From Alphaproteobacteria bacterium MarineAlpha12_Bin1 (GTDB lineage Bacteria; Pseudomonadota; Alphaproteobacteria; UBA6615): a stretch of 64,000 nt of DNA. Below are positions 29,697-38,363 of the stretch, piece by piece. The stretch is from positions 62,001 to 126,000 of the forward strand of contig PTJY01000003.1 in assembly GCA_002937505.1 (NCBI GenBank), read 5' to 3'. Numbering within the stretch: position 1 is the stretch's first letter; each line of letters opens with the position of its first letter. The translations under genes and the position numbers were made by a program. A model generated the notes under the pieces. That model was given only the letters and a program-made list of their open reading frames with translations. It had not been told where the DNA came from and made no database searches.

Positions 29697-30494
29697 ATGT
29701 ACGATTTTAAATACCAGCTAGCTAATTCACAAGATGATGCAGTATCCGCCCAATCCTCGGCAGAGGATGGTAGTTTTTTGGCAGGAGGAATGACGCTTAT
29801 ACCTACTCTGAAACAAAGACTTGCCCAACCTAGTGACTTAGTTGATTTATCAGGCATAAGCGACTTGATTGGTGTCTCAGCTGAAGGTGACTCAGTTACA
29901 ATTGGTTCTATGACTACTCATGCAGAAGTCGCAAGCTCGGAAATTGTAAGCTCTAAAATCCCGGCACTAGCAGCTCTTGCAGGTAATATTGGAGATCCAC
30001 AAGTGCGTAATCGTGGAACAATAGGAGGGTCAATAGCCAATAACGATCCTGCTGCCGACTATCCAGCTGCTTGTGTCGCTCTTAATGCAACAATTATAAC
30101 CAATAATAGAAAAATTCCTGCAGATAATTTCTTCACTGGACTGTTTGAAACCGCTTTAGAAGATGGTGAACTCATAACTGCTGTGACTTTCCCCATCCCT
30201 GATAAAGCAGCTTATGCAAAGTTTCCTAATCCAGCCTCAAGATACGCTATTGTTGGGGTAATGGTTGCTCACACAGGTGGAGAAACGCGTGCTGCTGTAA
30301 CCGGCGCTAGTGATTCAGGAGTTTTCAGATCTAGTGAAATAGAAAACGCGTTAGGTGATAATCTAGACTCATCTGCTGCCAAGGCAGTTAGCATTTCAGC
30401 TGATGGTCTAAACAATGACATTCACGCGTCCTCGGAATATCGTGCGCATTTAGTGTCCATAATGGCAAGCAGAGCAGCAACTGCAGCAGGTTAA
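29697..30494 (+). CDS. coxM: molybdenum hydroxylase FAD-binding medium subunit (CoxM-type)
   Basis: 265 aa; FLAGGMTLIPTLKQRL and GDPQVRNRGTIGGSIANNDPAADYPAA. Confidence 0.94.
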   Translation: MYDFKYQLANSQDDAVSAQSSAEDGSFLAGGMTLIPTLKQRLAQPSDLVDLSGISDLIGVSAEGDSVTIGSMTTHAEVASSEIVSSKIPALAALAGNIGDPQVRNRGTIGGSIANNDPAADYPAACVALNATIITNNRKIPADNFFTGLFETALEDGELITAVTFPIPDKAAYAKFPNPASRYAIVGVMVAHTGGETRAAVTGASDSGVFRSSEIENALGDNLDSSAAKAVSISADGLNNDIHASSEYRAHLVSIMASRAATAAG

Positions 30495-30508
30495 ATTGAA
30501 CTTGAATA

Positions 30509-30537
30509 ATTTGCCGAGCCCTCAGGGTTCGGCAAAT
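30509..30537 (+). other. strong 13-bp hairpin in coxM-moxR intergenic region
   Basis: ATTTGCCGAGCCC-TCA-GGGTTCGGCAAAT; one G-U wobble; no downstream T-tract on either strand. Confidence 0.85.
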
Positions 30538-30670
30538 CACATAACCACCTTGTATATTTATTTCGGCGAATTATATCAGCATTGATACTTATTTTTTACT
30601 GATAAGACAGTGTCTTTGCGATAATCTCAGATCTAATTTTTTTATTTCATTCAAACATTATGAGCAACAA

Positions 30671-31597
30671 TTGATTAAACCAACAAATAACGTTGAATCT
30701 ACAGTAGAGCTTTTGTCCAAAGGTAATTACATTGCTGATCGAAGCCTTGGAACAGCGGTCCACCTAGCTTTGGAACTTAAGCGACCTCTATTTTTGGAAG
30801 GAGAAGCAGGCGTCGGTAAAACTGAGATAGCTAAAGTATTAGCAAACACTTTAGGGCGTAAGTTAGTCCGACTACAGTGTTATGAAGGTCTTGATATATC
30901 ATCGGCAGTTTACGAATGGAATTACTCAACACAAATGATAGAGATACGTATGGCTGAGGCACGAGGTGTTAAGGATCGTGACTCTCTTAGCAAAGATATA
31001 TTTTCTGAAAGATTTCTAGTTAAACGACCGCTCATGCAAGCTCTAGAAGCATCCCCAAAAGGCCCCCCAGTATTATTAATTGATGAGCTGGACAGGACAG
31101 ATGAACCTTTTGAAGCTTACTTATTAGAGGTTCTTTCTGATTTCCAAATCACAATTCCGGAGATAGGCACCATAACAGCTGAAGAGCCGCCAATAGTAAT
31201 TATTACCTCTAACAGGACACGAGAAATTCACGACGCACTAAAGAGGCGTTGTTTCTATTATTGGGTAGATTATCCTGACGCTGATCGAGAATTAGAGATT
31301 CTTAAGATTAAGGCTCCTTCTGTGGATATGAAATTAAGCCAACAAGTAGTTGACTTTGTTCAGAGATTAAGAGGTATGGACCTATTTAAATTACCAGGAA
31401 TTGCCGAAACAATCGATTGGGCATCAGCGCTTAATCAACTTGATGTTATAGAGCTCACTCCTGAGGCAATAGATGACACGCTGGGGGTCTTGCTAAAATA
31501 TCAAGATGATATTGCTCAAATTCGTGGAAGTGAAGCAGCTGTAATACTCGAACAGATTAAGAATGAAGTTGCAGCTTCACAATTAGCTGCTAGCTAA
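30671..31597 (+). CDS. MoxR-family AAA+ ATPase (CoxD-like)
   Basis: 308 aa, TTG start; Walker A LEGEAGVGKTEIAKVLA, Walker B VLLIDELDRTDEPFEAYLLEVLSD. Confidence 0.92.
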   Translation: MIKPTNNVESTVELLSKGNYIADRSLGTAVHLALELKRPLFLEGEAGVGKTEIAKVLANTLGRKLVRLQCYEGLDISSAVYEWNYSTQMIEIRMAEARGVKDRDSLSKDIFSERFLVKRPLMQALEASPKGPPVLLIDELDRTDEPFEAYLLEVLSDFQITIPEIGTITAEEPPIVIITSNRTREIHDALKRRCFYYWVDYPDADRELEILKIKAPSVDMKLSQQVVDFVQRLRGMDLFKLPGIAETIDWASALNQLDVIELTPEAIDDTLGVLLKYQDDIAQIRGSEAAVILEQIKNEVAASQLAAS

Positions 31598-31603
31598 CCA
31601 AAG

Positions 31604-32902
31604 ATGTCAGAGAAGTTTATAGGTGATGGGAATCAAAAGGACTTACCAACTAAGTTTCCTATTTTAAATTCTCCTGAAAAAGGAGAACCTAAAGGAGCCC
31701 TAGCTAAAAATATTATGCATTTTGCTCGTGTTTTGAGGGCTGCAGGGCTTCCCGTTGGCCCTGGAAAAGTGCTTGATGCTCTCAGGGCCGTATTAACGGT
31801 AGGAATTGGCAATCGAGATGATTTCTACTGGTCATTACACGCCGTTTTTATAAACAGGCGAGATCAGAAAGAAATTTTTGATCAGGCTTTTCATATTTTT
31901 TGGCGAAATCCTCAAATTCTTGAAAAGATGAGTTCATTAGTTTTGCCAACAATGATCGATCAAGATCAAACAGCTGAAACTGAAGAAATAAATCGTCGTC
32001 TAGCTGAAGCTTTAAAGCCCACTGATAGAGACAACAAAGAAAAAGAAACAGAAGACCAAAGCGACCCAGACATAACCATAGACGCAGTGATGACTTGGTC
32101 TTCGCGTGAGTTACTTCAAGATATGGACTTTGAAAAAATGTCTAACGAAGAGCTTTCCGAAGCAAAACGAGCTATTGCACGGATGAAGTTGCCAATTGTT
32201 GAAGTACCTACACGTCGTTATCGTAGGAATCCATTAGGCAGAAAAATTGATATGCGTTCCACTTTACGATCTTCCTTACGTTCTGGCGGAGCTACCATAC
32301 CATTACAATACGTTAAACGGGTTAATCGACCCCCTCCACTAGTTGTTTTATGTGACATTTCAGGTTCTATGAACAGGTATTCACGAATGATCCTTCATTT
32401 TTTACATGCAGTTTCAAATGATCGAGACCGAGTACATACTTTTTTGTTCGGAACACGACTTACAAATATAACACGATATTTACGCTATAAAGATGTGGAT
32501 GAGGCCCTTGATAGAGTATCAGAGGCAGTTGATGACTGGTCAGGAGGAACACGGATAGGACATAGTCTTCGCACATATAATCTAAATTGGTCACGAAGAA
32601 CCCTTTCTCAAGGAGCCGTAGTATTATTGATAACAGATGGACTTGATCGAGATGCAGCAGAAGGTCTTGAATCGGAAATCGTTAGACTCCACAAATCATG
32701 TAGACATTTGATATGGTTGAACCCTCTGCTGCGTTATGATCGTTATGAGCCCAAATCTTTAGGAGCGCGCATAATACTTCCTAATGTGGATGATTTTCGT
32801 TCTGTTCATAATTTAGAAAGCTTGAATCAACTGTCCTACGCCCTTAGTAACCAAAGTTCAGACGACTTAAAAATTCAAAGTATGCTGGAGAAAGTGCAAT
32901 GA
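31604..32902 (+). CDS. coxE: VWA domain protein (CoxE-like)
   Basis: 432 aa; MIDAS CDISGSMNRYSRMILHFLH; RVHTFLFGTRLTNITRYLR. Confidence 0.92.
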   Translation: MSEKFIGDGNQKDLPTKFPILNSPEKGEPKGALAKNIMHFARVLRAAGLPVGPGKVLDALRAVLTVGIGNRDDFYWSLHAVFINRRDQKEIFDQAFHIFWRNPQILEKMSSLVLPTMIDQDQTAETEEINRRLAEALKPTDRDNKEKETEDQSDPDITIDAVMTWSSRELLQDMDFEKMSNEELSEAKRAIARMKLPIVEVPTRRYRRNPLGRKIDMRSTLRSSLRSGGATIPLQYVKRVNRPPPLVVLCDISGSMNRYSRMILHFLHAVSNDRDRVHTFLFGTRLTNITRYLRYKDVDEALDRVSEAVDDWSGGTRIGHSLRTYNLNWSRRTLSQGAVVLLITDGLDRDAAEGLESEIVRLHKSCRHLIWLNPLLRYDRYEPKSLGARIILPNVDDFRSVHNLESLNQLSYALSNQSSDDLKIQSMLEKVQ

Positions 32903-33246
32903 AGGAATCTGTAAAAGAAAACAATCTCTATAGCCACGATGATGTTCTGGAGTTTGCTGACAAATGGCGACAGGAAGGAAAACAGGTCGCAATCGCAACT
33001 GTCGTAAATACCTGGGGTTCATCTCCACGACCCGTGGGTAGCCAATTGGCAATTGATATTGATGGAAACATGGTTGGATCAGTCTCGGGAGGTTGCATAG
33101 AGGGCGCAGTAGTCCATGAAGCGAAACAGGTGATGGCTAATAACGTTCCAAAATTAATTAAATTTGGTGTTTCTGATGAAATGGCATGGGAAGTTGGCCT
33201 TGCCTGTGGTGGTGAAGTAGAAGTGTATGTAGAGAGAATAGAATAG
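32899..33246 (+). CDS. XdhC/CoxI family protein, N-terminal-domain-only
   Basis: 115 aa; TWGSSPRPVGSQLAIDIDGNMVGSVSGGCIEGAVVHEA; ATGA overlap with coxE. Confidence 0.9.
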   Translation: MKESVKENNLYSHDDVLEFADKWRQEGKQVAIATVVNTWGSSPRPVGSQLAIDIDGNMVGSVSGGCIEGAVVHEAKQVMANNVPKLIKFGVSDEMAWEVGLACGGEVEVYVERIE

Positions 33247-33250
33247 AATA

Positions 33251-33934
33251 ATGCATTCGAAAATCCTCAAAGAATTACTATCTGCAAGAGAAAAAAAACT
33301 ATCAGTAGCCCTTGTTTCTGATCTGTCTACAGGAAGACAAGCTTTAGTATACAAGGACTCTATTTTTGGAGACTTGGAGCCTGAAGAAGAAATATTAAAT
33401 CATGCGCGTGATAACTTAATTCACGACCGTTCAACGCGCATTGATCAAATATTTATTCAGAGTTTTAACCCCCCCAAACGACTAATAATTGTAGGGGCCG
33501 TACATATCGCCCAGCCATTGATAGAAATTGCCTCGACAACAGGGTTTTCAATCACAGTGGTTGACCCAAGGGGGGCTTTCGCGACTTCATCTAGATTTCC
33601 CGGAATTGATTTAAGCGAAGAATGGCCTGATGAGGCCCTTAAAAAATTGCAAATCGATAATAGAACAGCAATTGTAACACTAACACACGATCCTAAATTA
33701 GATGATCCTGCCCTTGAAGTAGCTCTAGATTCAGATGCATTTTATATAGGTTCACTCGGAAGCAAAAAAACACATGCGAAAAGAATTGACCGACTTACTG
33801 AGGCGGGAATATCCACTAATAAAATTGAAAAAATTCACGGGCCTATTGGGCTACCGATTGGCGCTAAAACTCCTGCTGAAATCGCTATATCTATTATGGC
33901 ACAAATCACCCAAACATTGCACAGATCGACCTAA
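33251..33934 (+). CDS. XdhC family protein, Rossmann C-terminal domain
   Basis: 227 aa; IIVGAVHIAQPLIEIASTTGFSITVVDPRGAFATSSRFPG; YIGSLGSKKTHAKRIDRL. Confidence 0.9.
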   Translation: MHSKILKELLSAREKKLSVALVSDLSTGRQALVYKDSIFGDLEPEEEILNHARDNLIHDRSTRIDQIFIQSFNPPKRLIIVGAVHIAQPLIEIASTTGFSITVVDPRGAFATSSRFPGIDLSEEWPDEALKKLQIDNRTAIVTLTHDPKLDDPALEVALDSDAFYIGSLGSKKTHAKRIDRLTEAGISTNKIEKIHGPIGLPIGAKTPAEIAISIMAQITQTLHRST

Positions 33935-33936
33935 TG

Positions 33937-34527
33937 CTACACATGCCCAAAGAACCATCTTTCAACACTAATACGCTCATAAACCCCTGACTTCTTGAAA
34001 GGTTCTTCATCTAAAAGAGACTCAGCAAACGCCCTATCCCTGACATCCAGCAATAAAGCACTTCCTACTATAGAACCACTAGCATTATCACGTAGAGGCC
34101 CACGAGCTATTATAAATTCTTGACGATCAACAAGATAATCTCGATGTGCTTGTCTAAACTGATCCCTCTTACCCTCACTTTTTTCTGCGTCTATACAATG
34201 AACGATAAATTGCTGGGTTCCATCTTTTTTGTCATAATCCAATTGGCGTTGGTTAAGTGCCGGTTGCCAATGCTTTATAATAATTTCATCGAAAATGCCT
34301 TCTACCGTGTAAGGGTCTTTATCTATATATGTTTGAGCGCTCTCTCGATCGGGAAACTCAATGAAACGTAAACTACCAATTGCTGATTTTCCATCATCAG
34401 TAAAAATGGGACCGGAAAACCAGGTTATTTCTTTATATTTATCTAAATGTTCTATATGTGCTGGAATTGTTGCCGCACGAAGTTCATCCGTGCCTTGTTT
34501 GGAACGACATTTTATCATCCAATGCAT
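33937..34527 (-). CDS. tandem YCII-domain protein
   Basis: 196 aa; two YciI-like halves (HWMIKCRSKQGTDELRAATIPAHIEHLDKYKEITWFSGPI; FIVHCIDAEKSEGKRDQFRQAHRDYLVDRQEFIIARGPL). Confidence 0.88.
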   Translation of the reverse strand: MHWMIKCRSKQGTDELRAATIPAHIEHLDKYKEITWFSGPIFTDDGKSAIGSLRFIEFPDRESAQTYIDKDPYTVEGIFDEIIIKHWQPALNQRQLDYDKKDGTQQFIVHCIDAEKSEGKRDQFRQAHRDYLVDRQEFIIARGPLRDNASGSIVGSALLLDVRDRAFAESLLDEEPFKKSGVYERISVERWFFGHV

Positions 34528-34620
34528 GTAATCCCCCGTTTAACATTGTTCTATATTAGTCATATACTGTTGGTGATGCATAATAACACTTAAACTAATT
34601 AAATAGAGTCTTAATTAAAA

Positions 34621-36255
34621 ATGAAGTTTAGTAATTTACCCCTCAAAGATGCTGAAGGCGCAATCTTGGCTCACAGCCAAACGATTGATGGTAAGCATTA
34701 TCGAAAAGGCCAAGTACTTAAAACAATCGATATTGATAATATTGCTAAGTCCGGCATAGAAAAGATAGTTGTTGCTAAGCTAGAATCGAATGACGTCTCA
34801 GAAAACGACGCTGCACGGCGCATTGGAATAGCAGTTTCAGGTAAAAATACGCGAATAGGCCTTTCTAATACAGGAAGAGTTAACGTTTTTGCGACTACAA
34901 ACGGGCTTATTAATTTTGATCCAAAAATGATTAATAGGATCAACGAGATAGATGAAGGAATTACTATAGCTACTTTAAACCTGCATGAAAGAGTTTCAAT
35001 CGACCAAATAGTTGCAACAATAAAAATAATACCATTCTCCGTAACTGAGACTAAAGTTAATAAAACAGAGATCCTTGCATCAAAATACACCTCCTTAGTG
35101 AAGGTTAGTTCGTTTCAAAATTATAAAATTGCTTTGTTGCAAACCGAATTACCAGGACTTCAAAAAAAGGTAATAGAAAAGACATCTTCAGTAATTGGAT
35201 CAAAAATAATAGATCTAGGCAGCGTAATTTCCCAGGATTTAATTTGCAAACACGAATCTGATTCCATTGCGGAATGCTTAAAAAGTGTTTCAGAAAAGGA
35301 TATTGACCTAATATTAGTTGTTGGAGCCTCAGCCACTACTGACCGTCGTGACGTCATACCTAGCGGAATAATTAGTGGTGGAGGAAAAATTGAGCATTTT
35401 GGGATGCCTGTTGACCCTGGAAACCTGCTAGTAATTGGTAGATTAAAAAGTAAGCCTTTACTAGCTCTACCAGGTTCTGCACGTTCACCCAAAAAAGGGG
35501 GTAATGATATTATCCTAGAAAGGATACTTGCGAACCTCCCTATAGGAAAAAAACAAATAAGATCTATGGGTATAGGAGGCCTATTGAAAGAGAACTCTGC
35601 CCGTCCACTGCCACGAGCTGAAGCAGCACCACAAAGACAGAAAAAAGAAGCAATGCCCGTAATATCAAAAGTCGCCGGAATTATTCTAGCCGCTGGTCAA
35701 TCAAGACGTATGGGATATAGAAATAAGCTCTTAATTGAAATCGAAGGCAAAAGCATGATCCGTCATGCAGTAGACATAATGGTCAATGCAGGGGCGTCAC
35801 CGATAATAGTTGTAACAGGGCATGAAAGCAAAGAGGTTAGAAATGAGCTAAAAGATATTAACGCAATATTCGCTCATAATCCAAAATATGCTGATGGTCT
35901 TAGCACCTCACTAAATGCTGGACTTGATTCCGTACCTAGCAACTGTGCGGCCGCAATAATATCATTAGGAGATATGCCGCGTTTAAAATCTAATCATTTG
36001 ATAAAACTGATTGATACATTTAGAGCAGACCCGGGAAGAGAAATCTGTGTTCCAACTTGGAAAGGAAAGCGTGGCAATCCTGTTTTATGGACACGCAAAT
36101 ATTTTGGAGAACTGAAACAAATAAGTGGAGACATAGGCGCTAAATATCATATAGAAGAGAATTCTGACTCTGTTTTTGAAGTAGAAATGCCGGACAATGG
36201 CATTCTTATAGATGTTGATTCGCCAGAGGGGTTAGAACAACTAAATGAATCTTAA
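34621..36255 (+). CDS. molybdopterin-binding domain fused to MocA/MobA-like nucleotidyltransferase
   Basis: 544 aa; MoeA/MogA-like region LILVVGASATTDRRDVIPSGI; MocA-like GIILAAGQSRRMGYRNKLLIEIEGKSMIRHAVD. Confidence 0.9.
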   Translation: MKFSNLPLKDAEGAILAHSQTIDGKHYRKGQVLKTIDIDNIAKSGIEKIVVAKLESNDVSENDAARRIGIAVSGKNTRIGLSNTGRVNVFATTNGLINFDPKMINRINEIDEGITIATLNLHERVSIDQIVATIKIIPFSVTETKVNKTEILASKYTSLVKVSSFQNYKIALLQTELPGLQKKVIEKTSSVIGSKIIDLGSVISQDLICKHESDSIAECLKSVSEKDIDLILVVGASATTDRRDVIPSGIISGGGKIEHFGMPVDPGNLLVIGRLKSKPLLALPGSARSPKKGGNDIILERILANLPIGKKQIRSMGIGGLLKENSARPLPRAEAAPQRQKKEAMPVISKVAGIILAAGQSRRMGYRNKLLIEIEGKSMIRHAVDIMVNAGASPIIVVTGHESKEVRNELKDINAIFAHNPKYADGLSTSLNAGLDSVPSNCAAAIISLGDMPRLKSNHLIKLIDTFRADPGREICVPTWKGKRGNPVLWTRKYFGELKQISGDIGAKYHIEENSDSVFEVEMPDNGILIDVDSPEGLEQLNES

Positions 36256-36454
36256 AGATCGAAATATAGTCTATCATTAGCTTGGCTCGATATAAAAGAT
36301 ATAAGAGAATTTTAGAATATTGGGTTCGCGAGTAGTAGATAACTTATAAATATCCACCTGACCCATCGCCAATGTTTGTGCACTTACTATGCCCATTTAA
36401 TAAATCATACTCATAGTCGTGGCTTCAAAATTAGTTGTTGATAATTTTTCCAGC

Positions 36455-37246
36455 CTATGTAATTCGTCGGGTCAGGCCACCATCTATCGCAGTTGAGGTC
36501 CCTGTTATATAACTAGCATTTTCACTAGACAAAAATGTAGCAAGCGCGGCAAATTCTTCAACTCTTCCAACTCGGCCAATTGGTATCGCAGAAGCGACCT
36601 CACCTTTAACTTCATCAATATTTTTTCCTGTACGATCTGCAGTTCTTTTGTAAAGTTGCTCGAGGCGTTCAGTTCCAATCCTTCCCGGCATTAACATATT
36701 AACGGTTACGTTATCCTTTGCTACTTCAAAGCTTAGCGTTTTCGCCCAGTTAGCCAGAGATACTCTCAGTGTATTAGATATTCCCAACTCCGGTATTGGC
36801 TCTACTACTCCCGACGAACTAACAATTAAAATACGTCCCCAAGACCTTTCCCTCATACCTGGCAGTATCAGTCCTGTTAAATGCATAACACTAATAACCA
36901 TACTTTCAAAATTAGAACGCCAAGAATCTATATCCACCTCACTTATAGGGCCAAATGGAGGTCCCCCAGTGTTATTGACTAAAATATCCACCCCACCAAA
37001 AGTGGCTTGAGAAAAACTAACCGCATTTTCAATTGAATCGATTGAAGACAGGTCACATTGAAGACCATGTGCTTCAACCTCATACTGTTCAGCAATACTT
37101 TCAGCGATTCTCTTGCATTTTTCTTCATCTCTGCTGCAAAGAATTACACGTACGCCCTCTTTAGCTAGGGATTCAGCGATCGCTTTCCCGATTCCTCTAC
37201 TAGCCCCAGACACCAGTGCTCTTTTCCCTGCTATTCCTAAATCCAT
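36455..37246 (-). CDS. SDR family oxidoreductase
   Basis: 263 aa; GIAGKRALVSGASRGIGKAIAESLA, NNTGGPP. Confidence 0.9.
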   Translation of the reverse strand: MDLGIAGKRALVSGASRGIGKAIAESLAKEGVRVILCSRDEEKCKRIAESIAEQYEVEAHGLQCDLSSIDSIENAVSFSQATFGGVDILVNNTGGPPFGPISEVDIDSWRSNFESMVISVMHLTGLILPGMRERSWGRILIVSSSGVVEPIPELGISNTLRVSLANWAKTLSFEVAKDNVTVNMLMPGRIGTERLEQLYKRTADRTGKNIDEVKGEVASAIPIGRVGRVEEFAALATFLSSENASYITGTSTAIDGGLTRRIT

Positions 37247-37287
37247 TATTTATCCTAAATTAAAGAACCTAATAACAATTCAATTAC

Positions 37288-38346
37288 CTAGGAACTTTTA
37301 TCTTTTGTTTCCTTAATTATATCTTTGAGCTTATATGTTAGGATATCAAAATCGTTACTTGGTATCCAGTAGGCCCAATCTTTAACGCGCTTGTTGATTT
37401 CATCCACCTTTTTACGGGAACTGTCTTCAACGTCTTTGGTGTGGGATTTATCTTTCTCATACTTCGCAATAAATATGACCCAGTTTTGTTTGTCTAATTT
37501 TTGTAACTTAGCCGTTATAGAGATTCCACTAAATGTTAAAAACTTAGCCACCCGAGCATTAGGTAATAAAATAACATCTTTCTTTGGCTTAACATCCTCA
37601 AGGTTAATGTCAGCCATAGCCCGTTTAATAGAATTTACTTTTTCATCATCTAACTTAGCTTTAATATTCGCTTTTTCCAGTGTCAGTTCTTGTTTTTTAG
37701 GGTTTTTTCTAACTAAGGTTAGCTTTCCTTCTGGTCCAGACAATGTCACTTTTTTTACTTTTTCCGCAGAAATTGAAACTATATTACCATCTAGCCATGG
37801 TACTAAGCGTGTTTGAACACTAGCTAAGCCACTTACCAACCAAACATTATTTGTCCCTGGTTCTCTAATGTAATTACCGCTTACTGCCCCATCTATAAAG
37901 CGAGCACTTGGACGTCCTATAATTGACTCTGCTAATACTTCTCCTTGAGAGTTAGTCATTCTTACGTAAGCTGATTCAGATTCTTCTCCGTCAATATCCT
38001 CAACTTCTAACCTAGAGAACCTATCCGGCCGAGACGTCTTGCGTTCAATGTATCGCATATCTGACAAACTAATTACTAATCGTCTTACATTACTCTCATC
38101 AACTCTATAACCAAATTTATCAGGCGTTCTCCACATTTCATCTGAACGTTCTATAGAAAATGATCCAAAACGGCTTTTAATTTCAATCTTTGACACAGAA
38201 TCAGGACTTTTCCTTAAGTCAGCAAATACCGGCTTCCGTGAAACAGGATCAAAATTTGCTGTAGGCTTATCCAAAACAACAAATGTTGCTAAAATTACCA
38301 TGGCAATAGTTATCAATAACCAGGTGAGAAATGCCCGCGGGCCCAT
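37288..38346 (-). CDS. DUF4340 domain protein
   Basis: 352 aa; N-terminal TM; ADLRKSPDSVSKIEIKSRFGSFSIERSDEMWRTPDKFGYRVDESNVRRLVISLSDMRYIE. Confidence 0.85.
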   Translation of the reverse strand: MGPRAFLTWLLITIAMVILATFVVLDKPTANFDPVSRKPVFADLRKSPDSVSKIEIKSRFGSFSIERSDEMWRTPDKFGYRVDESNVRRLVISLSDMRYIERKTSRPDRFSRLEVEDIDGEESESAYVRMTNSQGEVLAESIIGRPSARFIDGAVSGNYIREPGTNNVWLVSGLASVQTRLVPWLDGNIVSISAEKVKKVTLSGPEGKLTLVRKNPKKQELTLEKANIKAKLDDEKVNSIKRAMADINLEDVKPKKDVILLPNARVAKFLTFSGISITAKLQKLDKQNWVIFIAKYEKDKSHTKDVEDSSRKKVDEINKRVKDWAYWIPSNDFDILTYKLKDIIKETKDKSS

Positions 38347-38363
38347 CTCCTACTCCTCTTAAT

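Noticed and set aside
33246-33251. Frameshifted XdhC pseudogene
   Set aside because: Both halves have intact domain motifs, a clean stop and a plausible new ATG; split XdhC/CoxI genes occur elsewhere.
26070-33934. Aerobic CO-oxidation operon (form I CODH)
   Set aside because: CoxL loop is AYRGAGR and gene order is S-L-M, both form II; CO oxidation cannot be claimed.
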